Assembly: GCF_001702265.1 (NCBI RefSeq)
Contig: NZ_MAUE01000002.1
Coordinates: 303,479-367,478, forward strand
Direction of reading: 5' to 3'
Origin: Pseudomonas aylmerensis
GTDB taxonomy: Bacteria; Pseudomonadota; Gammaproteobacteria; Pseudomonadales; Pseudomonadaceae
Length of the DNA: 64,000 nt
Shown: positions 18,518 to 27,689 of the stretch, in pieces
Position numbering within the stretch: the stretch's first letter is position 1
Layout: the number at the start of each line of letters is the position of its first letter
Translations under genes and position numbers: made by a program
Notes under the pieces: generated by a model
Told to the model about the DNA's origin: nothing
The model's database searches: none
The model's input: only the letters and a program-made list of their open reading frames with translations

Positions 18518-20050
18518 GTGACTGCGCTAAACCTGATTCCAGGCCAACTGAGCCTCGCCCAACTGCGGGCCATCTACCAGCAGCCGGTAACCCTCAGTCT
18601 GGATGACAGCGCCTCGGCCCAGATCGAAGCCAGTGTCGCCTGCGTGGAGCAGATTCTCGCCGAGAACCGCACCGCCTATGGCATCAACACCGGTTTCGGC
18701 CTGCTGGCTTCGACCCGCATCGCCAGCGAAGACCTGGAAAACCTCCAGCGTTCGCTGGTGCTGTCCCACGCCGCCGGCGTTGGTGAGCCGATCAGCGATG
18801 CGCTGGTGCGGCTGGTCATGGTGCTCAAGGTCAACAGCCTGAGCCGTGGGTTCTCCGGGATTCGTCGGCAAGTGATCGACGCGCTGATCGCGCTGATCAA
18901 CGCCGAGGTGTACCCGCATATCCCACTCAAGGGTTCGGTCGGTGCTTCCGGCGATCTGGCGCCATTGGCGCATATGTCGCTGGTGCTGCTCGGCGAAGGC
19001 AAGGCGCGCTACAAGGGTGAATGGCTGGAGGCAACCGCCGCGCTGAAAGTCGCCGGCCTGACCCCGTTGACCCTGGCCGCCAAGGAAGGCCTGGCGCTGC
19101 TCAACGGCACCCAGGTGTCCACCGCGTATGCCCTGCGTGGCCTGTTCGAGGGCGAAGACCTGTTCGCCGGCGCGCTGGCGTGCGGTGCGCTCACCGTGGA
19201 AGCCGTGCTGGGTTCGCGCTCGCCGTTCGACGCGCGCATTCACGCCGCCCGTGGCCAGCGTGGGCAGATCGACTCGGCGGCGGCTTATCGCGACCTGCTG
19301 GGTGAAAGCAGCCAGGTCTCCCAGTCGCACCAGAACTGCGACAAGGTGCAAGACCCGTACTCCCTGCGTTGCCAGCCACAAGTCATGGGCGCGTGCCTGA
19401 CCCAGTTCCGCCAGGCCGCCGAAGTGCTGGTGATCGAAGCCAACGCCGTGTCGGACAACCCCTTGGTATTTGCCGCTGAAGGCGATGTGATTTCCGGTGG
19501 TAACTTCCACGCCGAGCCGGTGGCCATGGCCGCTGACAACATGGCGCTGGCCATCGCTGAAATCGGCTCGCTGAGCGAGCGCCGTATCTCGCTGATGATG
19601 GACAAGCACATGTCGCAACTGCCGCCGTTCCTGGTGGGCAACGGCGGGGTCAACTCCGGCTTCATGATCGCCCAGGTGACTGCCGCCGCACTCGCCAGCG
19701 AGAACAAGGCGCTGGCGCATCCGCACAGCGTGGATAGCCTGCCGACGTCCGCCAACCAGGAAGACCATGTGTCGATGGCCCCCGCAGCCGGCAAGCGCCT
19801 GTGGGAAATGGCCGAAAACACCCGTGGCATCCTCGCCGTGGAATGGCTGGCAGCCGCCCAAGGCCTGGACCTGCGTGAAGGCTTGAAAACCTCGCCGAAG
19901 CTGGAAAAAGCGCGTGGCATCCTGCGCGACAAAGTGGCGTTCTATGACAAGGACCGCTTCTTCGCCCCGGACATCATCGCCGCCACCGACCTGCTCGCCA
20001 GCCGCTGCTTGAATGAACTGGTGCCAGCCAAGCTGTTGCCAAGTCTGTAA
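18518..20050 (+). CDS. hutH2: Histidine ammonia-lyase (histidase)
   Basis: First step of the pathway: L-histidine to trans-urocanate and ammonia. The protein has 510 residues, the expected length. The MIO-forming triad is intact in [15 protein letters not shown] (about residues 138-152). All the catalytic side chains checked are present: Tyr in AYGINTGFG, His in VLSHAAG, Asn in LLNGTQ, Tyr and Arg in DPYSLRCQP, Phe in GGNFHAEP and Glu in NQEDHVSM. Start GTG 18518 has AGGAG at 7-base spacing; the ATG at 18512 is only one base from that site. It lies 25 bases after the MIO-less paralogue and is the enzyme expected to carry the flux. Confidence 0.97.
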   Translation: MTALNLIPGQLSLAQLRAIYQQPVTLSLDDSASAQIEASVACVEQILAENRTAYGINTGFGLLASTRIASEDLENLQRSLVLSHAAGVGEPISDALVRLVMVLKVNSLSRGFSGIRRQVIDALIALINAEVYPHIPLKGSVGASGDLAPLAHMSLVLLGEGKARYKGEWLEATAALKVAGLTPLTLAAKEGLALLNGTQVSTAYALRGLFEGEDLFAGALACGALTVEAVLGSRSPFDARIHAARGQRGQIDSAAAYRDLLGESSQVSQSHQNCDKVQDPYSLRCQPQVMGACLTQFRQAAEVLVIEANAVSDNPLVFAAEGDVISGGNFHAEPVAMAADNMALAIAEIGSLSERRISLMMDKHMSQLPPFLVGNGGVNSGFMIAQVTAAALASENKALAHPHSVDSLPTSANQEDHVSMAPAAGKRLWEMAENTRGILAVEWLAAAQGLDLREGLKTSPKLEKARGILRDKVAFYDKDRFFAPDIIAATDLLASRCLNELVPAKLLPSL

Positions 20051-20054
20051 CTGC

Positions 20055-20163
20055 TCGTTCCCACGCGCTGCGTGGGAATGCCGCCCTGGACGCTCTGCGT
20101 CTGCTTTTAGAGCCGTGACGCGGAGCGTCATAGGATGCGTTCCCACGCAGGGCGTGGGAACGA
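20055..20163. repeat. Nested-palindrome element, copy 2 (hutH2-permease gap)
   Basis: Same architecture and orientation as the copy before hutH1: TTCCCACGCGCTGCGTGGGAA, GACGCTCTGCGTC, GACGCGGAGCGTC and TTCCCACGCAGGGCGTGGGAA, ending ACGAT. The core units are clearly homologous, while the spacers between them differ. Confidence 0.85.
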
Positions 20164-20175
20164 TCTTCTCTTCAT

Positions 20176-20183
20176 AAGAATAA
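20176..20183 (+). promoter_or_regulatory. Candidate Hfq/Crc CA motif before the APC permease
   Basis: AAGAATAA is an exact AANAANAA match located 3 bases before the AGGGA ribosome site of the histidine permease gene. Confidence 0.55.
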
Positions 20184-20196
20184 TTAGGGACGAGAA

Positions 20197-21606
20197 ATGC
20201 ACCAGCAAGAAAAAGGTTTGAAACGCGGGCTATCAGCCCGACATATTCGCTTCATGGCACTGGGGTCGGCGATCGGCACCGGGCTGTTCTACGGCTCCGC
20301 CTCTGCCATCCAGATGGCGGGCCCCGCCGTGCTGCTGGCCTACCTGATCGGCGGCGCCGCGGTGTTCATGGTCATGCGCGCCCTCGGTGAAATGGCTGTG
20401 CACAACCCCGTGGCCGGCTCCTTCGGCCAGTACGCCAGCACCTACCTGGGCCCCATGGCCGGTTTTATCCTCGGCTGGACCTACGCCTTTGAAATGATCA
20501 TCGTCTGCCTCGCCGACGTCACCGCCTTCGGCATCTACATGGGCTTCTGGTTTCCCGAGGTTGCGCGCTGGGTCTGGGTGCTCGGCATCGTGTTTCTGAT
20601 CGGCGGCCTGAACCTGTGCAACGTCAAAGTGTTTGGCGAGATGGAGTTCTGGCTGTCGTTGCTCAAGGTCGGCGCCATCGTGGCGATGATCCTCGGCGGC
20701 TTCGGCATCATGCTGTTCGGCATCCATTCGGCGGGCGAAACGCACGCCAGCGGGATCAGCAACCTGTGGGCCCACGGCGGTTTCATGCCCAACGGCATCG
20801 GCGGCCTGATCGCCTCGTTCGCGGTGGTGATGTTCGCGTTTGGCGGCATCGAAATCATCGGTATCACTGCCGGTGAAGCCAAGGACCCGCAGCGCGTGAT
20901 CCCCAAGGCGATCAATGCCGTGCCGCTGCGCATCCTGTTGTTCTACGTGCTGACCTTGTTCGTGCTGATGGCGATCTACCCGTGGCCGCAGATCGGCAGC
21001 CAGGGCAGCCCGTTCGTGCAGATTTTCAGCAACCTGGGCATCGGTTCGGCGGCGACTATTCTCAATATCGTGGTGATCTCGGCGGCGGTGTCGGCGATCA
21101 ACAGCGACATCTTCGGCGCCGGGCGCATGATGTACGGCCTGGCCCAGCAAGGGCAGGCGCCCAAGGGCTTTGCGCAATTGTCCAGGCACGGTGTGCCATG
21201 GATGACCGTGGTGGTGATGGGGGCGGCGCTGCTCGGCGGCGTGGTGCTCAACTACCTGATTCCCGAAAACGTGTTCCTGCTGATCGCCTCGATTGCCACC
21301 TTTGCCACCGTGTGGGTGTGGCTGATGATCCTGTTTACCCAAGTCGCCATGCGCCGCTCCATGACCCAGGAGCAGGTGGCCGACTTGAAATTCCCGGTAC
21401 CGTTCTGGCCCTACGCGCCGGCCGCGGCCATCGTGTTCATGCTGTTCGTGTTTGGCGTGCTGGGTTATTTCCCGGACACCCAGGCAGCCTTGCTGGTCGG
21501 GGCGGTGTGGATCGTGTTGCTGGTCGTTGCCTACCTGCTGTGGGTCAAGCCCGCTGCCGGGCAGGCGGCCAAGGTCCATTACGACCCGGCTTTGTCTCAT
21601 CGATAA
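20197..21606 (+). CDS. hutT: APC-family amino acid permease, probable histidine transporter
   Basis: A 469-residue amino acid transporter of the AAT branch of the APC superfamily with 12 predicted membrane segments. The N-terminus [24 protein letters not shown] (TM1, substrate-binding glycine motif) and [20 protein letters not shown] (TM3) are diagnostic. In P. fluorescens SBW25 the equivalent gene is the histidine-specific HutTh, and synteny supports the same call. Start ATG 20197 follows AGGGACGAG. It is 15 bases from hutI and is likely co-translated with it. Confidence 0.9.
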   Translation: MHQQEKGLKRGLSARHIRFMALGSAIGTGLFYGSASAIQMAGPAVLLAYLIGGAAVFMVMRALGEMAVHNPVAGSFGQYASTYLGPMAGFILGWTYAFEMIIVCLADVTAFGIYMGFWFPEVARWVWVLGIVFLIGGLNLCNVKVFGEMEFWLSLLKVGAIVAMILGGFGIMLFGIHSAGETHASGISNLWAHGGFMPNGIGGLIASFAVVMFAFGGIEIIGITAGEAKDPQRVIPKAINAVPLRILLFYVLTLFVLMAIYPWPQIGSQGSPFVQIFSNLGIGSAATILNIVVISAAVSAINSDIFGAGRMMYGLAQQGQAPKGFAQLSRHGVPWMTVVVMGAALLGGVVLNYLIPENVFLLIASIATFATVWVWLMILFTQVAMRRSMTQEQVADLKFPVPFWPYAPAAAIVFMLFVFGVLGYFPDTQAALLVGAVWIVLLVVAYLLWVKPAAGQAAKVHYDPALSHR

Positions 21607-21621
21607 CTTAGGGAGGCGTTG

Positions 21622-22827
21622 ATGAAAACGCTTTGGCAACACTGCCACGTCGCAACCATGGCCAGCGGCAAATACTCGATCATCGAGGATGCCGCCATGG
21701 TGACCGCCGATTCGCTCATTGAGTGGATCGGCCCCCGCAGCCAGGTGCCGAGCGCGGATTACGCGCAAGTGCATGACCTGCAAGGCGCGTGGGTCACCCC
21801 CGGGCTGATCGACTGCCACACCCATACCGTGTTCGGTGGCAATCGCAGCGGCGAGTTCGAGCAGCGCCTCCAAGGCGTGAGCTACGCCGAGATCGCGGCC
21901 CAGGGCGGCGGGATTGCCAGCACCGTGCGTGCCACGCGTGCTGCCAGCGAGGACGAGCTGTTTGCCAGCGCCGAAAAGCGCCTGCGCAGTCTGCTGCGCG
22001 ATGGCGTCACCACGGTAGAGATCAAGTCCGGCTACGGGCTGGACCTGGTCAACGAACGCAAGATGCTGCGCGTGGCGCGGCGCCTCGGTGAAGCGCTGCC
22101 GGTCAGCGTGCGGGCCACGTGCCTGGCGGCTCATGCGTTGCCGCCGGAGTACAAGGACCGCGCCGACGACTACATCGAACATATCTGCAGCGAGATGCTG
22201 CCGGCGCTGGCGGCGCAAGGGCTGGTGGATGCGGTCGACGCGTTCTGCGAATACCTGGCGTTTTCCCCGGCGCAGGTAGAGCGCGTGTTCAAGGTCGCCC
22301 AGCAACTCGGCCTGCCGGTGAAGCTGCACGCCGAGCAACTGTCCTCCTTGCATGGCTCCAGCCTGGCGGCGCGTTACCACGCGTTGTCGGCCGATCACCT
22401 GGAATTCATGACCGAAGCAGACGCCATCGCCATGGCCGCCGCCGGCACCGTCGCCGTGTTGCTGCCAGGGGCGTTCTACTTCCTGCGTGAAACCCAGTTG
22501 CCGCCGATGGAGGCGCTGCGCAAGCACGGTGTGAAAATCGCCATCGCCAGCGACCTCAACCCTGGCACCTCGCCGGCGTTGTCGGTGCGCCTGATGCTGA
22601 ACATGGCCTGCACGCTGTTCCGCATGACCCCGGAAGAAGCCCTGGCCGGCGCCACCCAGCATGCGGCCACCGCCCTCGGGATGGGCGACACCCATGGCTC
22701 GCTGGAGGTGGGCAAAGTCGCCGATTTCGTCGCCTGGCAGATCGATCGTCCCGCTGACCTGGCCTACTGGCTGGGCGGCGAGTTGGATAAACGCGTCGTG
22801 CGCCATGGCGTCGACGTCACCGTATGA
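21622..22827 (+). CDS. hutI: Imidazolonepropionase
   Basis: Hydrolyses 4-imidazolone-5-propanoate to N-formimino-L-glutamate. It is a 401-residue metal-dependent amidohydrolase. Metal ligands are seen in [10 protein letters not shown] (about residues 66-75), LHAEQLS (about 236) and SDLNPGTSP (about 311-319). ATG 21622 follows GGGAGG at 6 bases; a TTG three bases earlier is less likely. The stop region overlaps the leader of hutG. Confidence 0.96.
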   Translation: MKTLWQHCHVATMASGKYSIIEDAAMVTADSLIEWIGPRSQVPSADYAQVHDLQGAWVTPGLIDCHTHTVFGGNRSGEFEQRLQGVSYAEIAAQGGGIASTVRATRAASEDELFASAEKRLRSLLRDGVTTVEIKSGYGLDLVNERKMLRVARRLGEALPVSVRATCLAAHALPPEYKDRADDYIEHICSEMLPALAAQGLVDAVDAFCEYLAFSPAQVERVFKVAQQLGLPVKLHAEQLSSLHGSSLAARYHALSADHLEFMTEADAIAMAAAGTVAVLLPGAFYFLRETQLPPMEALRKHGVKIAIASDLNPGTSPALSVRLMLNMACTLFRMTPEEALAGATQHAATALGMGDTHGSLEVGKVADFVAWQIDRPADLAYWLGGELDKRVVRHGVDVTV

Positions 22828-22838
22828 GGAGTGCTGCT

Positions 22839-23639
22839 GTGGATAAGGTTCTCAATTTCAAACAAGGCCGTGTGCCGCTGCTGATCAGCATGCCCCACGC
22901 CGGCCTGCGCCTGACGCCTGCGGTGGAAGCGGGCCTGATCCCCGAGGCGCAAAGCCTGCCGGACACCGACTGGCATATCCCTACGCTGTATGACTTTGCC
23001 GAGGAACTGGGCGCCAGCACCTTGTCGGCCGAGTACTCGCGATTTGTCATCGACTTGAACCGGCCTTCAGACGACAAACCCTTGTACGCCGGCGCCACTA
23101 CCGGTCTGTACCCGGCGACCCTGTTCGATGGCGTGCCGTTGTTCCGCGAAGGCCTGGAGCCAAGCGAGGCCGAGCGTGCCAGCTACCTGCAGAAGATCTG
23201 GGGCCCGTATCACCGCGCCCTGCAAGAAGAACTGGCGCGGCTCAAGGCCGAGTTCGGCTACGCATTGCTGTTCGATGCGCACTCGATCCGTTCGGTGATC
23301 CCGCACCTGTTCGACGGCAAGCTGCCGGACTTCAACCTCGGCACCTTCAACGGCGCGGCCTGCGACCCTGAGCTGGCGAGCCGGTTGGAAGCCATCTGCG
23401 CCGCGCATCCGCAGTACACCCACGTGCTCAACGGGCGCTTCAAAGGCGGGCATATCACTCGTCACTACGGCGACCCGGCGCAGGATATCCACGCCGTGCA
23501 GCTGGAGTTGTGCCAGAGCGCCTATATGGAAGAGTTTGAGCCGTTCCGTTATCGGCCTGACCTGGCCGAGCCGACGCGGGTGGTGTTGAAGCAGTTGCTG
23601 GAAGGGTTGTTGGCCTGGGGGCAGCAGCACTACCGGTAG
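22839..23639 (+). CDS. hutG: N-formylglutamate amidohydrolase (deformylase)
   Basis: The last step of the five-step pathway, giving L-glutamate and formate. The protein has 266 residues of the FGase family, with LLISMPHAGLRL near residue 15, TDWHIPTLYDFA near 44 and LLFDAHSIRS near 145. I chose GTG 22839, which has AGGAG at 7 bases and gives an MDKVL-type N-terminus. The ATG at 22824 that overlaps the hutI stop has no ribosome site at proper distance. It ends the hut operon; no strong terminator is visible, only a REP doublet. Confidence 0.95.
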   Translation: MDKVLNFKQGRVPLLISMPHAGLRLTPAVEAGLIPEAQSLPDTDWHIPTLYDFAEELGASTLSAEYSRFVIDLNRPSDDKPLYAGATTGLYPATLFDGVPLFREGLEPSEAERASYLQKIWGPYHRALQEELARLKAEFGYALLFDAHSIRSVIPHLFDGKLPDFNLGTFNGAACDPELASRLEAICAAHPQYTHVLNGRFKGGHITRHYGDPAQDIHAVQLELCQSAYMEEFEPFRYRPDLAEPTRVVLKQLLEGLLAWGQQHYR

Positions 23640-23662
23640 TTTTCGCTACTGCTGTAACAGCT

Positions 23663-23745
23663 TTCGCGAGCAAGCCCGCTCCCACACTTGACCGAGTTCC
23701 AACATGAGCGTGCGGTCTGAATGTGGGCGCGGGCTTGCTCGCGAA
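23663..23745. repeat. REP doublet after hutG, opposite arm order
   Basis: Arms TTCGCGAGCAAGCCCGCTCC (left) and GCGGGCTTGCTCGCGAA (right). Here the TCGCGAA ends face outward and the GTGGG heads face inward, the reverse of most doublets in the window. Confidence 0.82.
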
Positions 23746-23881
23746 GGGGTCCTCACAGTCGCCCCAGTGCAACTGCCGGTCGCCCCAGTTCGTGTTGACA
23801 GTGTTCTCGCTGGGTAAGGTTGTGGGTACGGCGCACCAGACGCCACTCCCCACAATAAAGCTGCCGAGTGAGACCACTTTC

Positions 23882-24829
23882 ATGAAAAGACTGTTCACCC
23901 GTTACCTGTTGACGCTTACCGGCGCCGCGCTGCTCAGTGCGCACGCCATGGCGGCTGAACCCGCCTCGTGCAAAACCGTGCGCATGGGCGTGGTCAGCTG
24001 GACCGACGTGGTCGCCACCTCGGGCATGGCCGATGTGCTGCTCAATGGCCTGGGCTACGACAGCAAACAGACCAGCGCCGTGCAGCAGATCATCTTTGCC
24101 GGCATCCGCGACAAACGCCTGGATATCTTCCTCGGCTACTGGAAGCCGGCGATGGACAACAACATCGCGCCGTTCCTGGCCGCCAAGCAGGTCAAGGTCT
24201 TCGACACGCCCAGCCTGGCCGACGCCCAAGCTACCTTGGCCGTGCCGCAATACGTGGCCGACGCCGGCTTGAAAACCTTCGCCGATATTGCCCGTTTCAA
24301 GGACCAGCTCGGCGGCAAGATCTATGGCATCGAGCCCGGCAGCGGCGCCAATACTGATATCCAAAAAATGATCGACACCAACCACTTCGGCCTGGGCGAC
24401 TTCAAGCTGGTGGCCTCCGGTGAAGCTGGCATGCTCGCCGCCGTGCAGCGAGCGGTGAATCGCAAGGAGTTCGTGGTGTTTGTCGGCTGGACGCCGCACC
24501 CGATGAACATCAACATGAAAATGGCCTACCTCACCGGCAGCGAAGACGTGTTCGGCGCCAATGAGGGCCGTGCCACGGTGTCCACCGTCACCGCCCCGGA
24601 TTTCGCCGAGCACTGCCCCAACGCCAACCACCTGCTGGAAAACCTGACCTTCACCGCCGCCCAGGAAAGCCAGTTGATGGTACCGATCATGGCGCGCCAG
24701 TCGCCGCAGGACGTGGCCAAGCAGTGGTTGCGCGACCATCCCGAGGACTTGCAGCGCTGGCTGGCCGGGGTGACTGCATTTGATGGCAGCGATGGCGTGG
24801 CGTCCGTACAAGCCACGCTGAAACCCTGA
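23882..24829 (+). CDS. Choline/glycine-betaine-type ABC substrate-binding protein (orphan)
   Basis: A 315-residue OpuAC-type periplasmic binding protein. The signal peptide covers about residues 1-25 (LLSAHAMAAE). The mature part starts KTVRMGVVSWTDVVATSGMA and contains FLGYWKPAMDNNIAPF and FVGWTPHPMNINMKM, a pattern shared by ChoX/CbcX/BetX-like choline binders with aromatic ligand boxes. No permease or ATPase gene is adjacent, so it must work with an ABC core encoded elsewhere, as Pseudomonas BetX and CaiX do. ATG 23882 was chosen because it begins the signal peptide; the open frame further upstream crosses the REP arm. Confidence 0.82.
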   Translation: MKRLFTRYLLTLTGAALLSAHAMAAEPASCKTVRMGVVSWTDVVATSGMADVLLNGLGYDSKQTSAVQQIIFAGIRDKRLDIFLGYWKPAMDNNIAPFLAAKQVKVFDTPSLADAQATLAVPQYVADAGLKTFADIARFKDQLGGKIYGIEPGSGANTDIQKMIDTNHFGLGDFKLVASGEAGMLAAVQRAVNRKEFVVFVGWTPHPMNINMKMAYLTGSEDVFGANEGRATVSTVTAPDFAEHCPNANHLLENLTFTAAQESQLMVPIMARQSPQDVAKQWLRDHPEDLQRWLAGVTAFDGSDGVASVQATLKP

Positions 24830-24863
24830 GCCGGGCTCGGTAGATCAAACAATACACAGCAAA

Positions 24864-24953
24864 TGTGGGAGCGGGCTTGCTCGCGAATGCGATAGGCCAG
24901 CCAACTCATCAGGCGACTGATACACCGCCTTCGCGAGCAAGCCCGCTCGCACA
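24864..24953. repeat. REP doublet (REPIN), TCGCGAA type
   Basis: TGTGGGAGCGGGCTTGCTCG left arm and an inverted right arm starting TTCGCGAGCAAGCCCGCTC, with one mismatch near the right end (CGCACA rather than CCCACA). Confidence 0.87.
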
Positions 24954-24984
24954 GGTGGATCTCCATTGTCAGGGATATTTGCGC

Positions 24985-25914
24985 ATGTACCCGATTTCTC
25001 CGCAGATGGCAGCCTTCGTCGCCAGGACTGAGTCCTTCACCAGCGACGATTCCTCCCTGGCTGGGCTGCGCCAAAACTACGACCGCATGTGCCAGGCGTT
25101 CACCCCACCCGTGCCTGAGGGATTGACGGTCAAGGACGTCTCTCTCGGCGGCGTCGGTGTACGCAGCTACGTGCCGACGACGCCCACGCCGGCGCAGGGC
25201 TGGCCCTGTCTTCTATATATGCACGGCGGCGGCTGGGTGGTCGGCGGGCTGGATTCCCATGACTTCATCTGTTTCGAACTGGCCAGCGCGTTGCAGGTGC
25301 TGGTGATCGCCATCGACTACCGCCTGGCGCCGGAACACCCGTTTCCGGCGGCCTATGAGGATTGCCGCGCGGTGTGGCAGGCGCTCCAGGCGGGGGCGGC
25401 ACCGTATGCCATCGACCCCCAACGCCTGGCGGTGATCGGCGACAGTGCCGGCGGCAACCTGGCGGCGGCGCTGTGCCTGGGTTTGCGCGACGACGGGCAG
25501 CCGTTGCCCCGGGCCCAGGTGTTGATCTACCCCGGCCTGGGTGGCCCGGCCGATTTGCCCTCGCGCCGCGATTGCATGGACGCGCCGCTGCTCAGCACCG
25601 CCGACACCGATTGCTACCTGGCACTTTACCTGCGCGGCGCGGGCAAGCCGTCGGCCTATGCGATGCCGCTGCTGGCCAGGGATTTCAGCGGCTTGCCCAA
25701 GGCACTGGTCGCCGTGGCCCAGTTCGACCCGCTGCGTGACGACGGCATGCTTTACGCCGAACGCCTGCAACAGTCAGGCGTGGCCGCCGTGCTGTACCCC
25801 GGCAAAGGCCTGGTCCATGGCTGTTTGCGCGCGCGTGGCCAGGTGCCGGAAGTCGACCGGCTGTACGGCTATCTGTTGGACTACCTCAGGAGCGAAGGGC
25901 TGACACAGGTCTAA
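24985..25914 (+). CDS. Alpha/beta hydrolase, HSL (hormone-sensitive lipase) family esterase
   Basis: A 309-residue carboxylesterase of bacterial family IV. The oxyanion-hole motif is MHGGGWVVGG (about residues 83-92), the nucleophile motif GDSAGGN (about 152-158), the acid probably Asp in FDPLRDDG (about 252), and the catalytic His in LVHGCLR (about 283). No signal peptide is seen, so it is cytoplasmic. ATG 24985 follows a modest AGGGA site. It lies after an orphan choline-type binding protein with a REP doublet between them. Substrate is unknown; short-chain acyl esters are typical. Confidence 0.88.
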   Translation: MYPISPQMAAFVARTESFTSDDSSLAGLRQNYDRMCQAFTPPVPEGLTVKDVSLGGVGVRSYVPTTPTPAQGWPCLLYMHGGGWVVGGLDSHDFICFELASALQVLVIAIDYRLAPEHPFPAAYEDCRAVWQALQAGAAPYAIDPQRLAVIGDSAGGNLAAALCLGLRDDGQPLPRAQVLIYPGLGGPADLPSRRDCMDAPLLSTADTDCYLALYLRGAGKPSAYAMPLLARDFSGLPKALVAVAQFDPLRDDGMLYAERLQQSGVAAVLYPGKGLVHGCLRARGQVPEVDRLYGYLLDYLRSEGLTQV

Positions 25915-26017
25915 GTGCTCAAGGACATGCTCATTGCACAATTCGGGTTTATAGTGCCAGACGGCAAAATAAAAGACGTCCCCCCAGGGATGAACCCGAC
26001 CCCCTACGGAGCGCGCA

Positions 26018-26989
26018 ATGCAGACTTGGTACCCGCAGATCAAACCCTACGCCCGGCACGATCTGGCCGTCGATGACACCCACACGCTGTACGTCGATGA
26101 AAGTGGCTCCCCCGAGGGCTTGCCCGTTGTCTTCATTCATGGCGGTCCCGGCGCCGGTTGCGACGCCCAGAGCCGCTGCTATTTTGACCCGAACCTGTAC
26201 CGCATCGTCACCTTCGACCAGCGCGGCTGCGGGCGCTCCACGCCACGCGCCAGCCTGGAAAACAACACCACCTGGGACCTGGTCGCCGACCTCGAGCGCA
26301 TCCGCGAACACCTGGGCATCGACAAATGGGTGCTGTTCGGCGGTTCCTGGGGGTCGACCCTGGCGCTGGCCTACGCGCAAACCCACCCCGAGCGTGTGCA
26401 TGGCCTGATCGTGCGCGGCATCTTCCTGGCCCGCCCGCAGGATATCCACTGGTTCTACCAGGAGGGCGCGAGCCGCCTGTTCCCGGACTACTGGCAGGAC
26501 TACATCGCGCCGATCCCGGCCGATGAGCGTCATGACATGATCACGGCCTACCACAAGCGCCTGACCGGCAACGACCAGATCGCCCAGATGCACGCGGCCA
26601 AGGCCTGGTCCGGCTGGGAAGGGCGCATGCTCGGCCTGTGCCCGAGCCCGCAGCATGTGGAGCGTTTTTCCGAGCCGCAACGTGCGCTGTCGATCGCGCG
26701 CATCGAGTGCCACTACTTCACCAATAACTCCTTCCTGGAACCCAACCAGCTGATTCGCGACATGCACAAGATCGCCCATCTGCCTGGCGTAATCATTCAT
26801 GGGCGCTACGATATGATCTGCCCGCTGGATAACGCCTGGGAGCTGCACCAGGCCTGGCCCAACAGCGAGCTGCAGGTGATCCGCGAGGCGGGCCATGCCG
26901 CGTCCGAGCCGGGTATTACCGATGCGCTGGTGCGTGCGACCGCCGAAATGGCACGCCGCCTGCTTGATCTGCCGCCAGAAGAAGCATGA
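26018..26989 (+). CDS. pip: Proline iminopeptidase
   Basis: Cytosolic S33-family alpha/beta hydrolase that removes N-terminal proline from peptides, 323 residues. HGGPGAGC (about residues 41-48) is the oxyanion-hole motif, [10 protein letters not shown] (about 107-116) carries the nucleophilic serine, and GRYDMICP and EAGHAA supply Asp and His near 267 and 295. Start ATG 26018 follows CGGAG. The stop overlaps dtd by 4 bases, a pairing common in pseudomonads. Confidence 0.95.
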   Translation: MQTWYPQIKPYARHDLAVDDTHTLYVDESGSPEGLPVVFIHGGPGAGCDAQSRCYFDPNLYRIVTFDQRGCGRSTPRASLENNTTWDLVADLERIREHLGIDKWVLFGGSWGSTLALAYAQTHPERVHGLIVRGIFLARPQDIHWFYQEGASRLFPDYWQDYIAPIPADERHDMITAYHKRLTGNDQIAQMHAAKAWSGWEGRMLGLCPSPQHVERFSEPQRALSIARIECHYFTNNSFLEPNQLIRDMHKIAHLPGVIIHGRYDMICPLDNAWELHQAWPNSELQVIREAGHAASEPGITDALVRATAEMARRLLDLPPEEA

Positions 26990-27423
26990 AGGGCCTGTTG
27001 CAACGGGTGTGTGGCGCCCGCGTCGAAGTAGACGGCGAAATCGTCGGGGCGATTGACCAGGGTTTGCTGGTGCTGGTGGCCGTCGAGCCGTCGGATACGC
27101 CCGAAAGTGCCGATAAGCTGCTGCACAAGCTGCTTAACTACCGTGTGTTCAGCGACGACGAGGGCAAGATGAACCTGTCGTTGAAGGACATCGGCGGTGG
27201 TTTGCTGCTGGTGTCGCAGTTCACGCTGGCGGCGGACACCAAAAGCGGGCTGCGGCCAAGCTTCTCCACGGCGGCACCGCCCGCCCTGGGAGCGGCGCTA
27301 TTTGATCACTTGCTGTTACAAGCGCAACAATTGCATGGCAAGGTGGCGTCGGGGCGTTTTGGTGCCGATATGCAGGTGCATTTGGTCAATGATGGCCCTG
27401 TGACCTTCCTCTTACAGACATGA
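26986..27423 (+). CDS. dtd: D-aminoacyl-tRNA deacylase
   Basis: Removes D-amino acids (and glycine) mischarged on tRNA, 145 residues. The two active-site motifs are SQFTLAAD (about residues 78-85) and the cross-subunit Gly-cisPro motif NDGPVTFLL near 136-144. It is translationally coupled to pip by ATGA. Confidence 0.96.
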   Translation: MKGLLQRVCGARVEVDGEIVGAIDQGLLVLVAVEPSDTPESADKLLHKLLNYRVFSDDEGKMNLSLKDIGGGLLLVSQFTLAADTKSGLRPSFSTAAPPALGAALFDHLLLQAQQLHGKVASGRFGADMQVHLVNDGPVTFLLQT

Positions 27424-27689
27424 ATGTATTAAAAACGACTTTAATGCCTAAAAACGCAGGGTTTCGCTACAAATACTTCGTTGTCCCTGATGCGTTGTCT
27501 CGCGGGCTACTAGATAATCGCGCGCTACGGGGATCAGCGTTGTTTGGTCCATTTTTGACTTAGGTAGAGACTTGTCCGATCGCCATTGGGGAATCATTTT
27601 GACCCAGGGGAGTCGGAACAATGCTCGCCAACCTGGCATATAGATAGCTGGCCGTTGGTTTTTTGATCTGTTTTCGGCGAGGGTTGCTC

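Noticed and set aside
20233..22806. An 857-codon minus-strand frame opposite the APC permease and hutI
   Set aside because: Low-complexity His/Gln/Arg composition and exact shadowing of two well-supported genes.
24864..24984. An extended N-terminus for the HSL esterase
   Set aside because: The extra 40 residues translate the REP doublet; the same false prefix (GAGLLA) appears wherever a REP is read in this frame.
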